Of a DNA stretch of 64,000 nucleotides, positions 25,734 to 33,563 are shown one piece after another; position 1 is the stretch's first letter, and each line of letters starts with the position of its first letter. The notes beneath the pieces were generated by a model, which was given only the letters and a program-made list of their open reading frames with translations, had not been told where the DNA came from and searched no databases. Both the position numbers and the translations under genes were made by a program. Source of the stretch: Candidatus Protochlamydia sp. (lineage in GTDB: Bacteria > Chlamydiota > Chlamydiia > Chlamydiales > Parachlamydiaceae); NCBI GenBank assembly GCA_013695355.1, contig JACDAQ010000007.1:39529-103528 (forward strand), written 5' to 3'.

Positions 25734-26624
25734 CTAAATCTCTTTCATGGGATGCATGTATTTATTAATAATTTGCTGAAATAGGTTGCCGTCTTGCAGT
25801 TTAAAAAGTTCGCCTGGTGAAGCGATGCTTGGCTTTGCCAATTGTTCATACATGTTAAAGTCAAGTCCATGTGAAGAGCCTTGGGCTGCCTGGATCCAAT
25901 GCAGATATTCTTGTTCTTGTGAGGCGCGGGTAATGAAATGCATATCTGCAAAGCCCTCTCCGCTCAAATTAGCAGAAGAGCCCATGAAGTCGCCTTCTTC
26001 ATTGGCGATTAAATTCAGGACAGATCTCATTTTGGGCATCGCATAGATCTGCCCGCCTAAAGAAGGGATCCAAAAAGAATTCATGGGGGCGTCGGCTGTA
26101 ATTTCAAAGCGCACAGGAACATTTACGGGAATATGTAAAAAATTCACGCTTGCAATTTTTTCTTCTGGATAGAGGAATAACCATTTCCATTGCAAGGCCA
26201 CCACTTGGATGGTCATTTCCTTGTATTCAGATTCGATTGGTTTAAAGGGGTCCAGCTCCGCTGTCTTTACCCATGTCAGCACGCCGACAATTAGAGTCAT
26301 GATCAATGGAAAGCCCCACCAGATGATTTCGGCGAATACATTGTCGATCAGGTCGGGATCATACACCCCTTGAGGGTTGTCGGCCCGGTATCTCCAGGAA
26401 AAAATAAAGGTAAGCACATAGACTGGAATGACGACCAGTAGCATCAAGGCTTGAATGATGAGAAGAAGGTTTCTTTCCTTTACGCCAATGATCCCTTTTG
26501 GAAAAAGAAAGGCGATATAATCCTGAAATTCAAAAAGGATTACAACCTGCATGGCTAGAAAGAGAAAGAGGATCAGACCGGTAAATACAAGCATGTAAAA
26601 TACAGGTCGTTTAGGTTTTTTCAT
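25734..26624 (-). CDS. cyoA: Cytochrome bo ubiquinol oxidase subunit II CyoA
   Basis: The 296 residues have two N-terminal helices and a periplasmic cupredoxin domain with LQWKWLFLYPEEKIASVN, PVRFEITADAPMNSFWIPSL and GGQIYAMPKM. As in quinol oxidases, CuA-binding cysteines are absent. Unlike E. coli CyoA there is no lipobox cysteine in the N-terminal segment, so it is probably not a lipoprotein. First gene of the cyoABCDE operon. The operon supplies a quinol-oxidising terminal oxidase. Confidence 0.95.
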   Translation of the reverse strand: MKKPKRPVFYMLVFTGLILFLFLAMQVVILFEFQDYIAFLFPKGIIGVKERNLLLIIQALMLLVVIPVYVLTFIFSWRYRADNPQGVYDPDLIDNVFAEIIWWGFPLIMTLIVGVLTWVKTAELDPFKPIESEYKEMTIQVVALQWKWLFLYPEEKIASVNFLHIPVNVPVRFEITADAPMNSFWIPSLGGQIYAMPKMRSVLNLIANEEGDFMGSSANLSGEGFADMHFITRASQEQEYLHWIQAAQGSSHGLDFNMYEQLAKPSIASPGELFKLQDGNLFQQIINKYMHPMKEI

Positions 26625-26764
26625 TGCCTCTCATGGTTTTAAAATTTTCTCTTCATTAAGGCAATACCATAGAATTATTTTGCAAAAAGTCAAGAAAAAA
26701 TTTCATACGAATTTTAAAACTTTTCAAATACTCTTAAAAACCGGCGGATTTGATAGCAAGGTAA

Positions 26765-26799
26765 AAAAAAACCCTCGAGCTTGCGCTAGAGGGTTTTTT
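26765..26799 (-). terminator. Rho-independent terminator after the collagen-like gene
   Basis: AAAACCCTCGAGC and GCTAGAGGGTTTT form a strong stem with a TTGC loop and one G-A mismatch. On the minus strand the run of Ts follows the stem, and it lies 23 bases after the collagen-like stop codon and upstream of cyoA. T-rich tracts on both sides allow it to work in both directions. Confidence 0.85.
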
Positions 26800-26821
26800 G
26801 CAATTGAAATCAGGAAATTGA

Positions 26822-28315
26822 TTACTGCAATTTAACCACGTTAATGAAAGCATTTACGCCTCCATTAGCATTTAAAACGACTGGTACAGGTCTGCCGGAT
26901 GGATCCGAACTAACATTATGGATCTGTAAGTAAGAACCATCTGTTTGTGTAGATACAAGAACCGACACAGTAGCCAATTGTCTGTTAGGTGCTACAGATA
27001 AAGCACTTCCTTGCACAACCCGTGCTCCATCATTTTGAGAGCTCAAAGTAAGCTGGAACCGTGCCGCCCCATTGCTTCTGGAAGAACCTTGTATTGCGAC
27101 GCCATACGTCACCTGGTACAAGCCTCTGGTCGGTAGAGAAACGCCACTCTGGTCAAATCTTATGCCGCCGAACTCAACACTTGGTTCCATATACACGCTG
27201 CTTACTCCGCTATTTGCACATACTTGCTGGCACACGCTAGTTGATGTGCTTAAAGCTCCGCAGATACCAGGGCCGCATGGTCCACAAGGTCCGCATGGGC
27301 CTGCTGGGCCGCATGGACCAGGACAACCGCATTCACCCTGGCAGCCTAAATCGCCTTTGCACCCTTGCTCGCCGGGAATTCCTTGAGGGCCTCTCATTCC
27401 TTGAGGTCCCATAGGTCCGACTTCTCCACGTGGGCCTCCAAGACCAGGCTCGCCCCTGGGTCCTTGTATGCCTGTATCACCTTTTGGGCCTTGAGGACCC
27501 GATTCACCCTGAGGACCGATAGGTCCCTGAATTCCTTGTTGTCCATGAGGGCCTATTGGGCCTGGAGGTCCAGCTTGACCTGGGTGACCTTGCTCACCAG
27601 GAGCTCCGGCAGGACCAGGCATTCCGGCAGGGCCTACAGGTCCTACACGACCAGGCTGGCCTGGCAGCCCTTGAGGGCCTTGTTCACCAGGAACTCCGGC
27701 AGGGCCAGGCATTCCGGCAGGTCCAACAGGACCAACAGGACCGGGCTGGCCGGGCTGGCCTTGCGGGCCTTGCTCGCCAGGAGCTCCGGCTGGGCCTGGC
27801 ACTCCGGCAGGACCTTGGGGACCAACGGGTCCATTTTCTCCTGGGTAACCCATAGGTCCGCATTGACCAGGCGCCCCACATTCACCGCAAGGGCCTCGGG
27901 GTCCGCAGGGGCCGCAAGGTCCTTGAGGACCGCATTCACCAGGACATCCTGGCTGACCTGGAGGGCCGCGTTCACCAGGGCATCCTGGCTGCCCCGGAGG
28001 GCCGCATTCACCAGGGCATCCTGGTTGACCTGGAGGACCGCGTTCGCCAGGGCATCCCTGTGGGCCTTGAGGACCGCATTCACCAGGGCATCCTTGCGGA
28101 CCTTGAGGACCACATGGACCCGGGAGACCGCAAGGTCCTGGAGGCCCACACTGGGGGAGGCACGGTTGCGGGCAGTAAGTAGGGGAGTAACAATCGCAAG
28201 GCTGTTGGTTAATGAAACGCGGAGCCTGATATTGATTGGGATAAGCAGCTTCCGATGGTACCGAAAGAAGACAGCTTATAGCCATGAGGCTAAAAGTGGT
28301 TAGTAATTTAAACAT
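26822..28315 (-). CDS. Secreted collagen-like protein with cysteine-rich Gly-X-Y region and C-terminal C1q/BclA-like domain
   Basis: The 497 residues start with a signal peptide ([23 protein letters not shown]). Residues ~55-380 consist of Gly-X-Y triplets ([42 protein letters not shown]), the N-terminal part unusually rich in Cys, the middle with Pro/Gln/Ala, then a charged KGD/RGE block. The last ~130 residues look like a globular C1q/BclA-type trimerisation head ([20 protein letters not shown]). It is probably a trimeric surface fibre. The Cys-rich triplets may cross-link it, in keeping with the disulfide-linked envelope of chlamydiae; that link is inferred. Base composition is GC-rich compared with the surroundings. 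Confidence 0.88.
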   Translation of the reverse strand: MFKLLTTFSLMAISCLLSVPSEAAYPNQYQAPRFINQQPCDCYSPTYCPQPCLPQCGPPGPCGLPGPCGPQGPQGCPGECGPQGPQGCPGERGPPGQPGCPGECGPPGQPGCPGERGPPGQPGCPGECGPQGPCGPCGPRGPCGECGAPGQCGPMGYPGENGPVGPQGPAGVPGPAGAPGEQGPQGQPGQPGPVGPVGPAGMPGPAGVPGEQGPQGLPGQPGRVGPVGPAGMPGPAGAPGEQGHPGQAGPPGPIGPHGQQGIQGPIGPQGESGPQGPKGDTGIQGPRGEPGLGGPRGEVGPMGPQGMRGPQGIPGEQGCKGDLGCQGECGCPGPCGPAGPCGPCGPCGPGICGALSTSTSVCQQVCANSGVSSVYMEPSVEFGGIRFDQSGVSLPTRGLYQVTYGVAIQGSSRSNGAARFQLTLSSQNDGARVVQGSALSVAPNRQLATVSVLVSTQTDGSYLQIHNVSSDPSGRPVPVVLNANGGVNAFINVVKLQ

Positions 28316-28644
28316 ACGATTTCCTTTGTGAGATCTTTTTACTTGTCAGTAAAGGGAACACTAAAATTGTAACTGAAGCGAAGTAGAGGAAAAAATGCCA
28401 TTTTTCAGTGGAAAAGAGTTAGTGACCTACATATATAAAATTCTTTAAATTTAATGACAGAAAAATCTCTTTTACAAAATCTTTAAAGTTAAATGTATTC
28501 CTATCCATTTGGGATTAAGTCATCTTTAGCTCATAGAAGAATTGGAAAAAATCAGAAAATTCAAATTCTGTTATTAAAATAGGCGAACCAGAGCGGTGAT
28601 TGAAAGTCATACTTATTATTTTTTTATGATGCAAATGAGGGCAT
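28316..28644. other. Divergent promoter spacer, nothing definite
   Basis: AT-rich spacer between the divergent collagen-like and AlbA-domain genes. Promoters for both must lie here, but I see no convincing paired hexamers, operator palindrome or RNA structure. Confidence 0.4.
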
Positions 28645-30018
28645 ATGAAATTATTTAGATATCCGGAATCAGAATCAGCTCTTTTGGAATTTAAAAGAGA
28701 AGTTCCAAAAAAGGAACAAATCATTAAAACGATTATTGGTTTTTGTAACCAAAAAGGAGGAAAGCTTGTACTGGGAGTTGATGATGATCGGACAATAATA
28801 GGGCTTTCCGACGATATTATAAGCAAGCTACTAGAGTCATTAGACCAGTCTATTTATGAAGCCTGCTATCCTCCAATAATACCTTTGCTATCAACACAAG
28901 TATTTGGTGATAAGACTGTATTAATTATTACAGTTTCATCCGGCATGAACAAGCCTTATTTTAGAAAATGCGAAGGGTTAGAGAAAGGAACCTATGTCCG
29001 TATTGGACGAAGCACCGTCCATGCCACACCTACTATGATTGAAGAGCTAAAATGGCAATCCCATAGAATTGATTTTGAAAAGCTTCCTGTTTATAACGCT
29101 ACTTTAAGCAATCTTGATCAACAATTGATTCAAAACTTTCTGGACAACAGGAAAAACCAGGCCTCAGCGAAAGTAACCCAGGACGTATTACGTTCTTATT
29201 CTTTGGTGGTCGAGGAGCATTCTGAATTATTTCCTACTCATGCAGGAATATTAAATTTTGGAAAATCTCCTCAATCTTTTCTTTCTGAAGCGATGATTAT
29301 TGTGAGTCATTTTCGGGGGGTAGAAGGAAGAGATGCGATTGCATCGATTGATTGTGAAGGAACTCTTTTAAATCAATTTCAACAGGCCCATCATTTTATT
29401 CTCAGCCGTCTGTCAAAGTCATTTTATATTACAGGAACTACGAGAGATGAAAAACTAGAAATCCCAGAAGTGGCATTAAGAGAAGCTCTAATTAATTTAT
29501 TGGTCCATCGTAATTATCATATCAAGGCGCCATCCAAAATATCCATTTTTGATGATCGTTTAGAATTTTTTAGTCCGGGGGATTTTTCAGGCCCTATTCA
29601 ACAAGATCAATTATTAAAGGGACTTACCTATTTGCGCAATCCTGCAATTTGTAAAATTTTTCGAGAGTTAGGGCTGGTAGAAAGAATGGGAACTGGTTTC
29701 ATTAATATATTTAAAAGCTATGAAGTTTGGGGACTTGAAAAGCCTCAAATTATCGAAGGAGCAAATTTTATTAAGTGCATTTTGCCCAGAGAAACTTTTA
29801 GATCAACTTCAGTAAATTCGCAATCTGAACAAAGTATTTTAAATTTATTCTATATTCAAAATGAAATTACATCTCAGGAAGTGGTAAATAAATTTTCTAT
29901 TTCTCGTGCCACTGCCCAAAGATGGCTTAATACATTAATTGAAAAAAAATTAATTGAACGGATTGGTAAAACGCGTAATTTGAAATACCGCCGAATCAAC
30001 AAAAATATAGAAACTTAA
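28645..30018 (+). CDS. AlbA_2 / RecG-like ATPase-domain regulator with C-terminal winged helix
   Basis: This 457-residue protein opens with an AlbA_2 (Schlafen-type) domain (SALLEFKREVP, FCNQKGGKLVLGVDDDRTII). A GHKL-like region of the RecG-related group follows (PEVALREALINLLVHRNYH, DRLEFFSPGDF, LGLVERMGTGFINIF), and it ends in a helix-turn-helix (ITSQEVVNKFSISRATAQRW). The architecture matches COG2865 predicted transcriptional regulators, whose targets are mostly unknown. GAGGGC upstream of the ATG serves as binding site. Such proteins are often found on mobile DNA, and the next 3 kb shows duplications and remnants. Confidence 0.8.
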   Translation: MKLFRYPESESALLEFKREVPKKEQIIKTIIGFCNQKGGKLVLGVDDDRTIIGLSDDIISKLLESLDQSIYEACYPPIIPLLSTQVFGDKTVLIITVSSGMNKPYFRKCEGLEKGTYVRIGRSTVHATPTMIEELKWQSHRIDFEKLPVYNATLSNLDQQLIQNFLDNRKNQASAKVTQDVLRSYSLVVEEHSELFPTHAGILNFGKSPQSFLSEAMIIVSHFRGVEGRDAIASIDCEGTLLNQFQQAHHFILSRLSKSFYITGTTRDEKLEIPEVALREALINLLVHRNYHIKAPSKISIFDDRLEFFSPGDFSGPIQQDQLLKGLTYLRNPAICKIFRELGLVERMGTGFINIFKSYEVWGLEKPQIIEGANFIKCILPRETFRSTSVNSQSEQSILNLFYIQNEITSQEVVNKFSISRATAQRWLNTLIEKKLIERIGKTRNLKYRRINKNIET

Positions 30019-30043
30019 AAAGGTGTATTATTTTTTATATAAA

Positions 30044-30240
30044 ATTTTTTGGGTCGTCAAGCTGAGGGATAATTTTAAGTATTCTGTAAGTTGTTTGGGT
30101 CTAAGTTGCGCCTTTTGAAGTAGGCTCGGACATTCAGGTTAATAAGTACCATTAATGTGCGAGCATTCGATTGAACCGCCCAATTGGAGAAATACGCCAT
30201 CATTATCTTTTAGCAAAGCTATCTCTTTTGTATTCATTTT
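30044..30240 (-). pseudogene. Decayed fragment of the hypothetical gene at 32782-33363
   Basis: The minus-strand translation reads IALLKDNDGVFLQLGGSIEC and SHINGTY, nearly identical to ALLKDNEGVFRQAGGSIECSHINGTY of the protein at 32782-33363, but is interrupted by a stop after HINGTY, with further decayed matches afterwards (CPSLLQKAQLRPKQ, LTEYLK). The N-terminal half is missing. Together with the other copy it brackets the subtilase gene. The remainder of the 30019-30494 spacer shows no gene. Confidence 0.8.
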
Positions 30241-30494
30241 CTATTCCGAAAGACCAATGCTTAATGTTTTGTCTGGAGATCCACTGGCCTGCCTTGAGTA
30301 CTGAGCCACTATGTATGCCACAGGTCTATATCTAGTACCTCTTGTCATAACTCAAAGCTGATATTGCTGTCACAATATCGAAAGTAATCAAAAAAAAATT
30401 AATTATTTGCTAAATAATAAAACTTATTTTATTTTTTATTTTGTAAAAAAAAGGTATGGTGCCTTTTGAGCGATTTAACCGTTTAGGAGTAGTT

Positions 30495-32282
30495 ATGAAT
30501 GAGCTAAAGTACGTCCCGACAAGTTCAGATCCAAATCTTGATCCTAGATATCAATATTACCAGCATATTCAAGAAGTTATCCAAAAAAAGCCAAAATTTA
30601 AAACAGCAGATAAGGGGCTAATTCCAGTTGTAGGAAGAATTAATGATTTAGCAAAATGGAATAATCTTAGTGAAGTTCAACCTGGAGTAGCTATTCCAAT
30701 TCCTAATGGCGATCAATGGATAGTGACAGGGAGAGTATCTTTCAATCGTTTTGAATTTATTAACTCTCAAAGTTTTGTGCTAAGCTTAAAAGTGACTGAA
30801 GCCATTCGACCAGCTTTAAAAGAAACTATCAAAGAAATGGGCCTCTCAATTCCTCAAGGAAATGTTACAAGTGAAATGATCAAAAAAGCCGGAAAAGGAA
30901 CAATAGTTGGCATTGTTGATTACGGAGGAGATTTTAATCATTCTAATTTTAAAACTTCCTCTGGCCGAACGAGGCTGCTTTCCATTTGGGATCAAAGCCA
31001 AGGAGCAAATCCAAATAGTCCTCATGGTTATGGGACTGTTTTTACCGAGGCACAAATTAATAATGCCTTAAGCAGCTCAAATCCTTACAAGAAATTAGGC
31101 TATAGTGTTGATAGTGAAGAGCATGGCACCCATGTGATGGATATTGCCGCTGGCAGCGGTCCTAATCCTGGTGTGGCTCCGAAAGCTAAACTTATATTTG
31201 TCAATATTTCAAGCGAAGCCGACCGAACTGTCGAAGACGTTTTAAATCGCGACTTTGGTGATTCTGTTAGGGTTATCGAGGCTGTAAAATATATATTCGA
31301 TCAAGCTGGAAATACACCTTGTGTAGTTAATCTAAGTTTGGGTACCAATGGAGGGCCGCATGATGGCACAAATCCTGTTGAGATGGCCTTTGATGCGCTT
31401 TTGCAAGAAAAGAGTAATCGAGCCATCGTCGTAGCTGCAGCCAACGCCTATGCAGATAAAATTCACAAGTCAGGAACTATAGCCCAGGATGAGACAATTG
31501 ATATTCAGTGGAAAATTAGTAATTTTGATAGAACACACAATGAAATGGAAATTTGGTACTCAAACAAAGATGAATTAGAAGTTGAAATTATTTCACCCAA
31601 TAATTCACTTAGCACAAAAGTTGCGCTAGGCCAAAATGGGGGAATTTGGGACAATGGAAAACTTTTTGCTTATGTAGCTCATAAACAGGATCCGGATAAT
31701 GGTGACCATGTTGTCCATATTTTTCAAGATCCTACCTACTCTACAGCAGGGGCATGGACTATTAGGCTTCTTGGTAAAATAATAAAAGATGGCAAATATG
31801 ATGCTTGGATTGAGCGAGACGACAATGGTCCATCCAGTTTTAATGCTGATGACCCTTTAAGCACTTTAGGGTCTATATCGACTGGAAAAAAAACGATTAC
31901 CGTTGCCTCCTATGACGCTCATAGGCCAGGACAGCCTATTTCCTATTTTTCGGGATCAGGGCCCACAAGAAAAGGAGATTTCAAACCAGAAGTTAGCGCT
32001 GCCGGACATGATGTATGGGCAGCAAATTCGACCACTAAAACAGGCCTAACAAGAATGTCGGGAACAAGCATGGCTTCTCCCGTGGTCACAGGACTTGTCG
32101 CTCGTATTCTAGGAATAGCTAAGGAACGGAATATAGATTTAGATATCGACACGATTAGAAAGCTTGTGATCGATACAGCCAGAAAGAATCCTCCTGAAAA
32201 CTCAAATGAGCAAGGATGGGATAATAGATATGGCTTTGGTCGAGTAAGTGCAGAGGCGCTTGTGGCCGTTAGCAATATATAG
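30495..32282 (+). CDS. Subtilisin-like serine protease (S8 family)
   Basis: Predicted peptidase of 595 residues. The catalytic triad is Asp142 (IVGIVDYGGDFNH), His210 (EEHGTHVMDIAAG) and Ser525 (MSGTSMASPVVTG). The ~300-residue gap between His and Ser is longer than in subtilisin and contains an inserted beta-rich segment (IDIQWKISNFDR, MEIWYSNKDELEVEIISP). No signal peptide is visible, so it may be cytoplasmic or exported by another route. The ATG at 30495 has AGGAG six bases upstream and is preferred over the ATG at 30456. It is followed by a strong terminator. A remnant and a fuller copy of an unrelated gene flank it. Confidence 0.9.
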   Translation: MNELKYVPTSSDPNLDPRYQYYQHIQEVIQKKPKFKTADKGLIPVVGRINDLAKWNNLSEVQPGVAIPIPNGDQWIVTGRVSFNRFEFINSQSFVLSLKVTEAIRPALKETIKEMGLSIPQGNVTSEMIKKAGKGTIVGIVDYGGDFNHSNFKTSSGRTRLLSIWDQSQGANPNSPHGYGTVFTEAQINNALSSSNPYKKLGYSVDSEEHGTHVMDIAAGSGPNPGVAPKAKLIFVNISSEADRTVEDVLNRDFGDSVRVIEAVKYIFDQAGNTPCVVNLSLGTNGGPHDGTNPVEMAFDALLQEKSNRAIVVAAANAYADKIHKSGTIAQDETIDIQWKISNFDRTHNEMEIWYSNKDELEVEIISPNNSLSTKVALGQNGGIWDNGKLFAYVAHKQDPDNGDHVVHIFQDPTYSTAGAWTIRLLGKIIKDGKYDAWIERDDNGPSSFNADDPLSTLGSISTGKKTITVASYDAHRPGQPISYFSGSGPTRKGDFKPEVSAAGHDVWAANSTTKTGLTRMSGTSMASPVVTGLVARILGIAKERNIDLDIDTIRKLVIDTARKNPPENSNEQGWDNRYGFGRVSAEALVAVSNI

Positions 32283-32286
32283 TGAT

Positions 32287-32310
32287 AAAAGGGGGCGTGC
32301 GCCCCCTTTT
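32287..32310 (+). terminator. Rho-independent terminator of the subtilase gene
   Basis: Stem AAAAGGGGGC/GCCCCCTTTT with GTGC loop, five bases after the stop codon, followed by TTTT. Strong and symmetrical, so it may work in both directions. Confidence 0.9.
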
Positions 32311-32468
32311 TACAAAAGATGGCTACATTAGCTAAGATATTGCTACTCAAATCATGGTTTTAAACAAAAGCATTAACGAAGCTAAGAGAAATAATAAAAC
32401 TTACAACCACTTTTTATATTTTAAGAGATTTTAGTAAAAGTAGTGTCTAAAATCCGCCCTGCATTGAC

Positions 32469-32725
32469 TTATAAAACGAGCTGAACTTGCTCTGCCCGCT
32501 GTATGTCCACTCTTTGCACACCCAAGTAATAGAAACGAGCAGGCACGTGAACATATCGAAACATGACTAACGGAGTATCGAATTGTTTGGCTCGTTTAGA
32601 AGTGGCGCTCATTGTTGTGTAAACAGCCTCAGGGATCCATTGGTGATAGAAAAGAGCTAATTCAAAGCTGACATAAGTCGGACCATAAATTATATGAGCA
32701 ATTTGGGAATTGCTTGGGGAAATTA
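32469..32725 (-). pseudogene. Remnant of an AbiEi-family antitoxin gene
   Basis: The minus strand reads IIYGPTYVSFELALFYHQ, then IPEAVYTTMSATSKRAKQFD and FRYVHVPARFYYLGV before a stop. This is the core segment of AbiEi-type type IV antitoxins (YGPSYVSLE..AL..YGLIPE..YT..S.T.KR...F.TP). The N-terminal winged helix and most of the C-terminal part are missing, there is no start codon, and no AbiEii toxin is nearby, so it is a fossil. The assignment rests on motif recall without a search. Confidence 0.6.
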
Positions 32726-32781
32726 TCCCATTTTTTTATGATCTGGAAAAAAAATCTTATCTTAGACATTATAACTTTATA

Positions 32782-33363
32782 TTAAATAAAATTTTGTTGG
32801 TCGTCAAGCTGAGGGGCAGTTTCTCTTCCCATTCTTTCTAAAACGATATTAAAATATTCCTGTAGGTGGCCTGGGTCTATACTGCGCCCTTTTGAAGTAG
32901 GCTCGGACATTTGATAAGTACCATTAATGTGCGAGCATTCGATTGAACCGCCCGCTTGGCGAAATACACCCTCATTATCTTTTAGCAAAGCTACCCACTT
33001 TGAATTAAATCTATCTACATTTTCCACTCCTAAAAATACTTTTGCCTCAAATAATATAGGATTAATGACAAGAATATTGATATGAGATTTAGGCATATGA
33101 AAGGAACTTATTCCACTGATGATACGATCTTGGCTAAAACGTCTATTGTTGCACTCAATATTAATAAAAATTTTAGCAGAATGAAGCAGGCTAATTTCTT
33201 TAGTCGCATTGATTGTAGCCATTATTTGACTCCTCAGTCGATTACACTTTGTAGCAACATTAATTAAAGGCTGAATCCCAATCGGTCGTGCAGGTTGTTC
33301 AGTATTTTGTATGTTTTCAGCGCGATTTTGAAAAACTTTCCTCACTACAAAAAATAAACCCAT
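32782..33363 (-). CDS. Unrecognised 193-residue protein, possibly frameshifted at its 5' end
   Basis: I do not recognise this protein. It has no signal or membrane segment in this frame; it ends with PSTSKGRSIDPGHL-type and ETAPQLDDQQ-type sequence shared with the decayed fragment at 30044-30240. Directly upstream, a 45-codon frame (33345-33482) in another phase encodes a short N-terminal part with a hydrophobic segment (KKVLLVAIPLIAPWVYFL). Adding one T to the T6 run near 33353 would join the two into a protein of ~235 residues with a membrane anchor. The true gene may therefore be 32782-33482. Confidence 0.5.
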   Translation of the reverse strand: MGLFFVVRKVFQNRAENIQNTEQPARPIGIQPLINVATKCNRLRSQIMATINATKEISLLHSAKIFINIECNNRRFSQDRIISGISSFHMPKSHINILVINPILFEAKVFLGVENVDRFNSKWVALLKDNEGVFRQAGGSIECSHINGTYQMSEPTSKGRSIDPGHLQEYFNIVLERMGRETAPQLDDQQNFI

Positions 33364-33482
33364 GGGGCGATAAGTGGGATGGCTACAAGCAAAACCTTTT
33401 TTGTCATTTCAGAAATTGCACTATTATTTAATGGCTTCAATAAAGGAGAAGAGATAGCTGACGGACTTAGATTTACATTCAT
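33345..33482 (-). CDS. 45-codon upstream frame, likely the detached N-terminus of the 32782-33363 protein
   Basis: ATG at 33482 encodes MNVNLSPSAISS, a linker and a hydrophobic helix VLLVAIPLIAPWVYF, ending at a TAG inside a frame overlap with the next gene. The sequence after the T6 tract in the other phase continues as a normal protein (VVRKVFQNRAENIQ). This is more consistent with a one-base frameshift in a homopolymer than with two genes. Confidence 0.4.
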   Translation of the reverse strand: MNVNLSPSAISSPLLKPLNNSAISEMTKKVLLVAIPLIAPWVYFL

Positions 33483-33563
33483 ATTTACCTAGAAATAATT
33501 AATATTGTAATTAAAGTAGCTTATTATTTTAATTATAGATAATAAATGAAACTGACATACAAC

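Noticed and set aside
27365..28303. A 312-residue frame antisense to the collagen-like gene
   Set aside because: It is the reverse reading of the Gly-X-Y repeats (Ser/Arg/Thr/Leu-rich) and lacks family features; the sense gene has a signal peptide and terminator.
26822..28315. Possible CRISPR array in the repeated collagen-coding DNA
   Set aside because: The repeats are 9-base codon triplets without unique spacers, inside an intact reading frame. No cas genes occur in the window.
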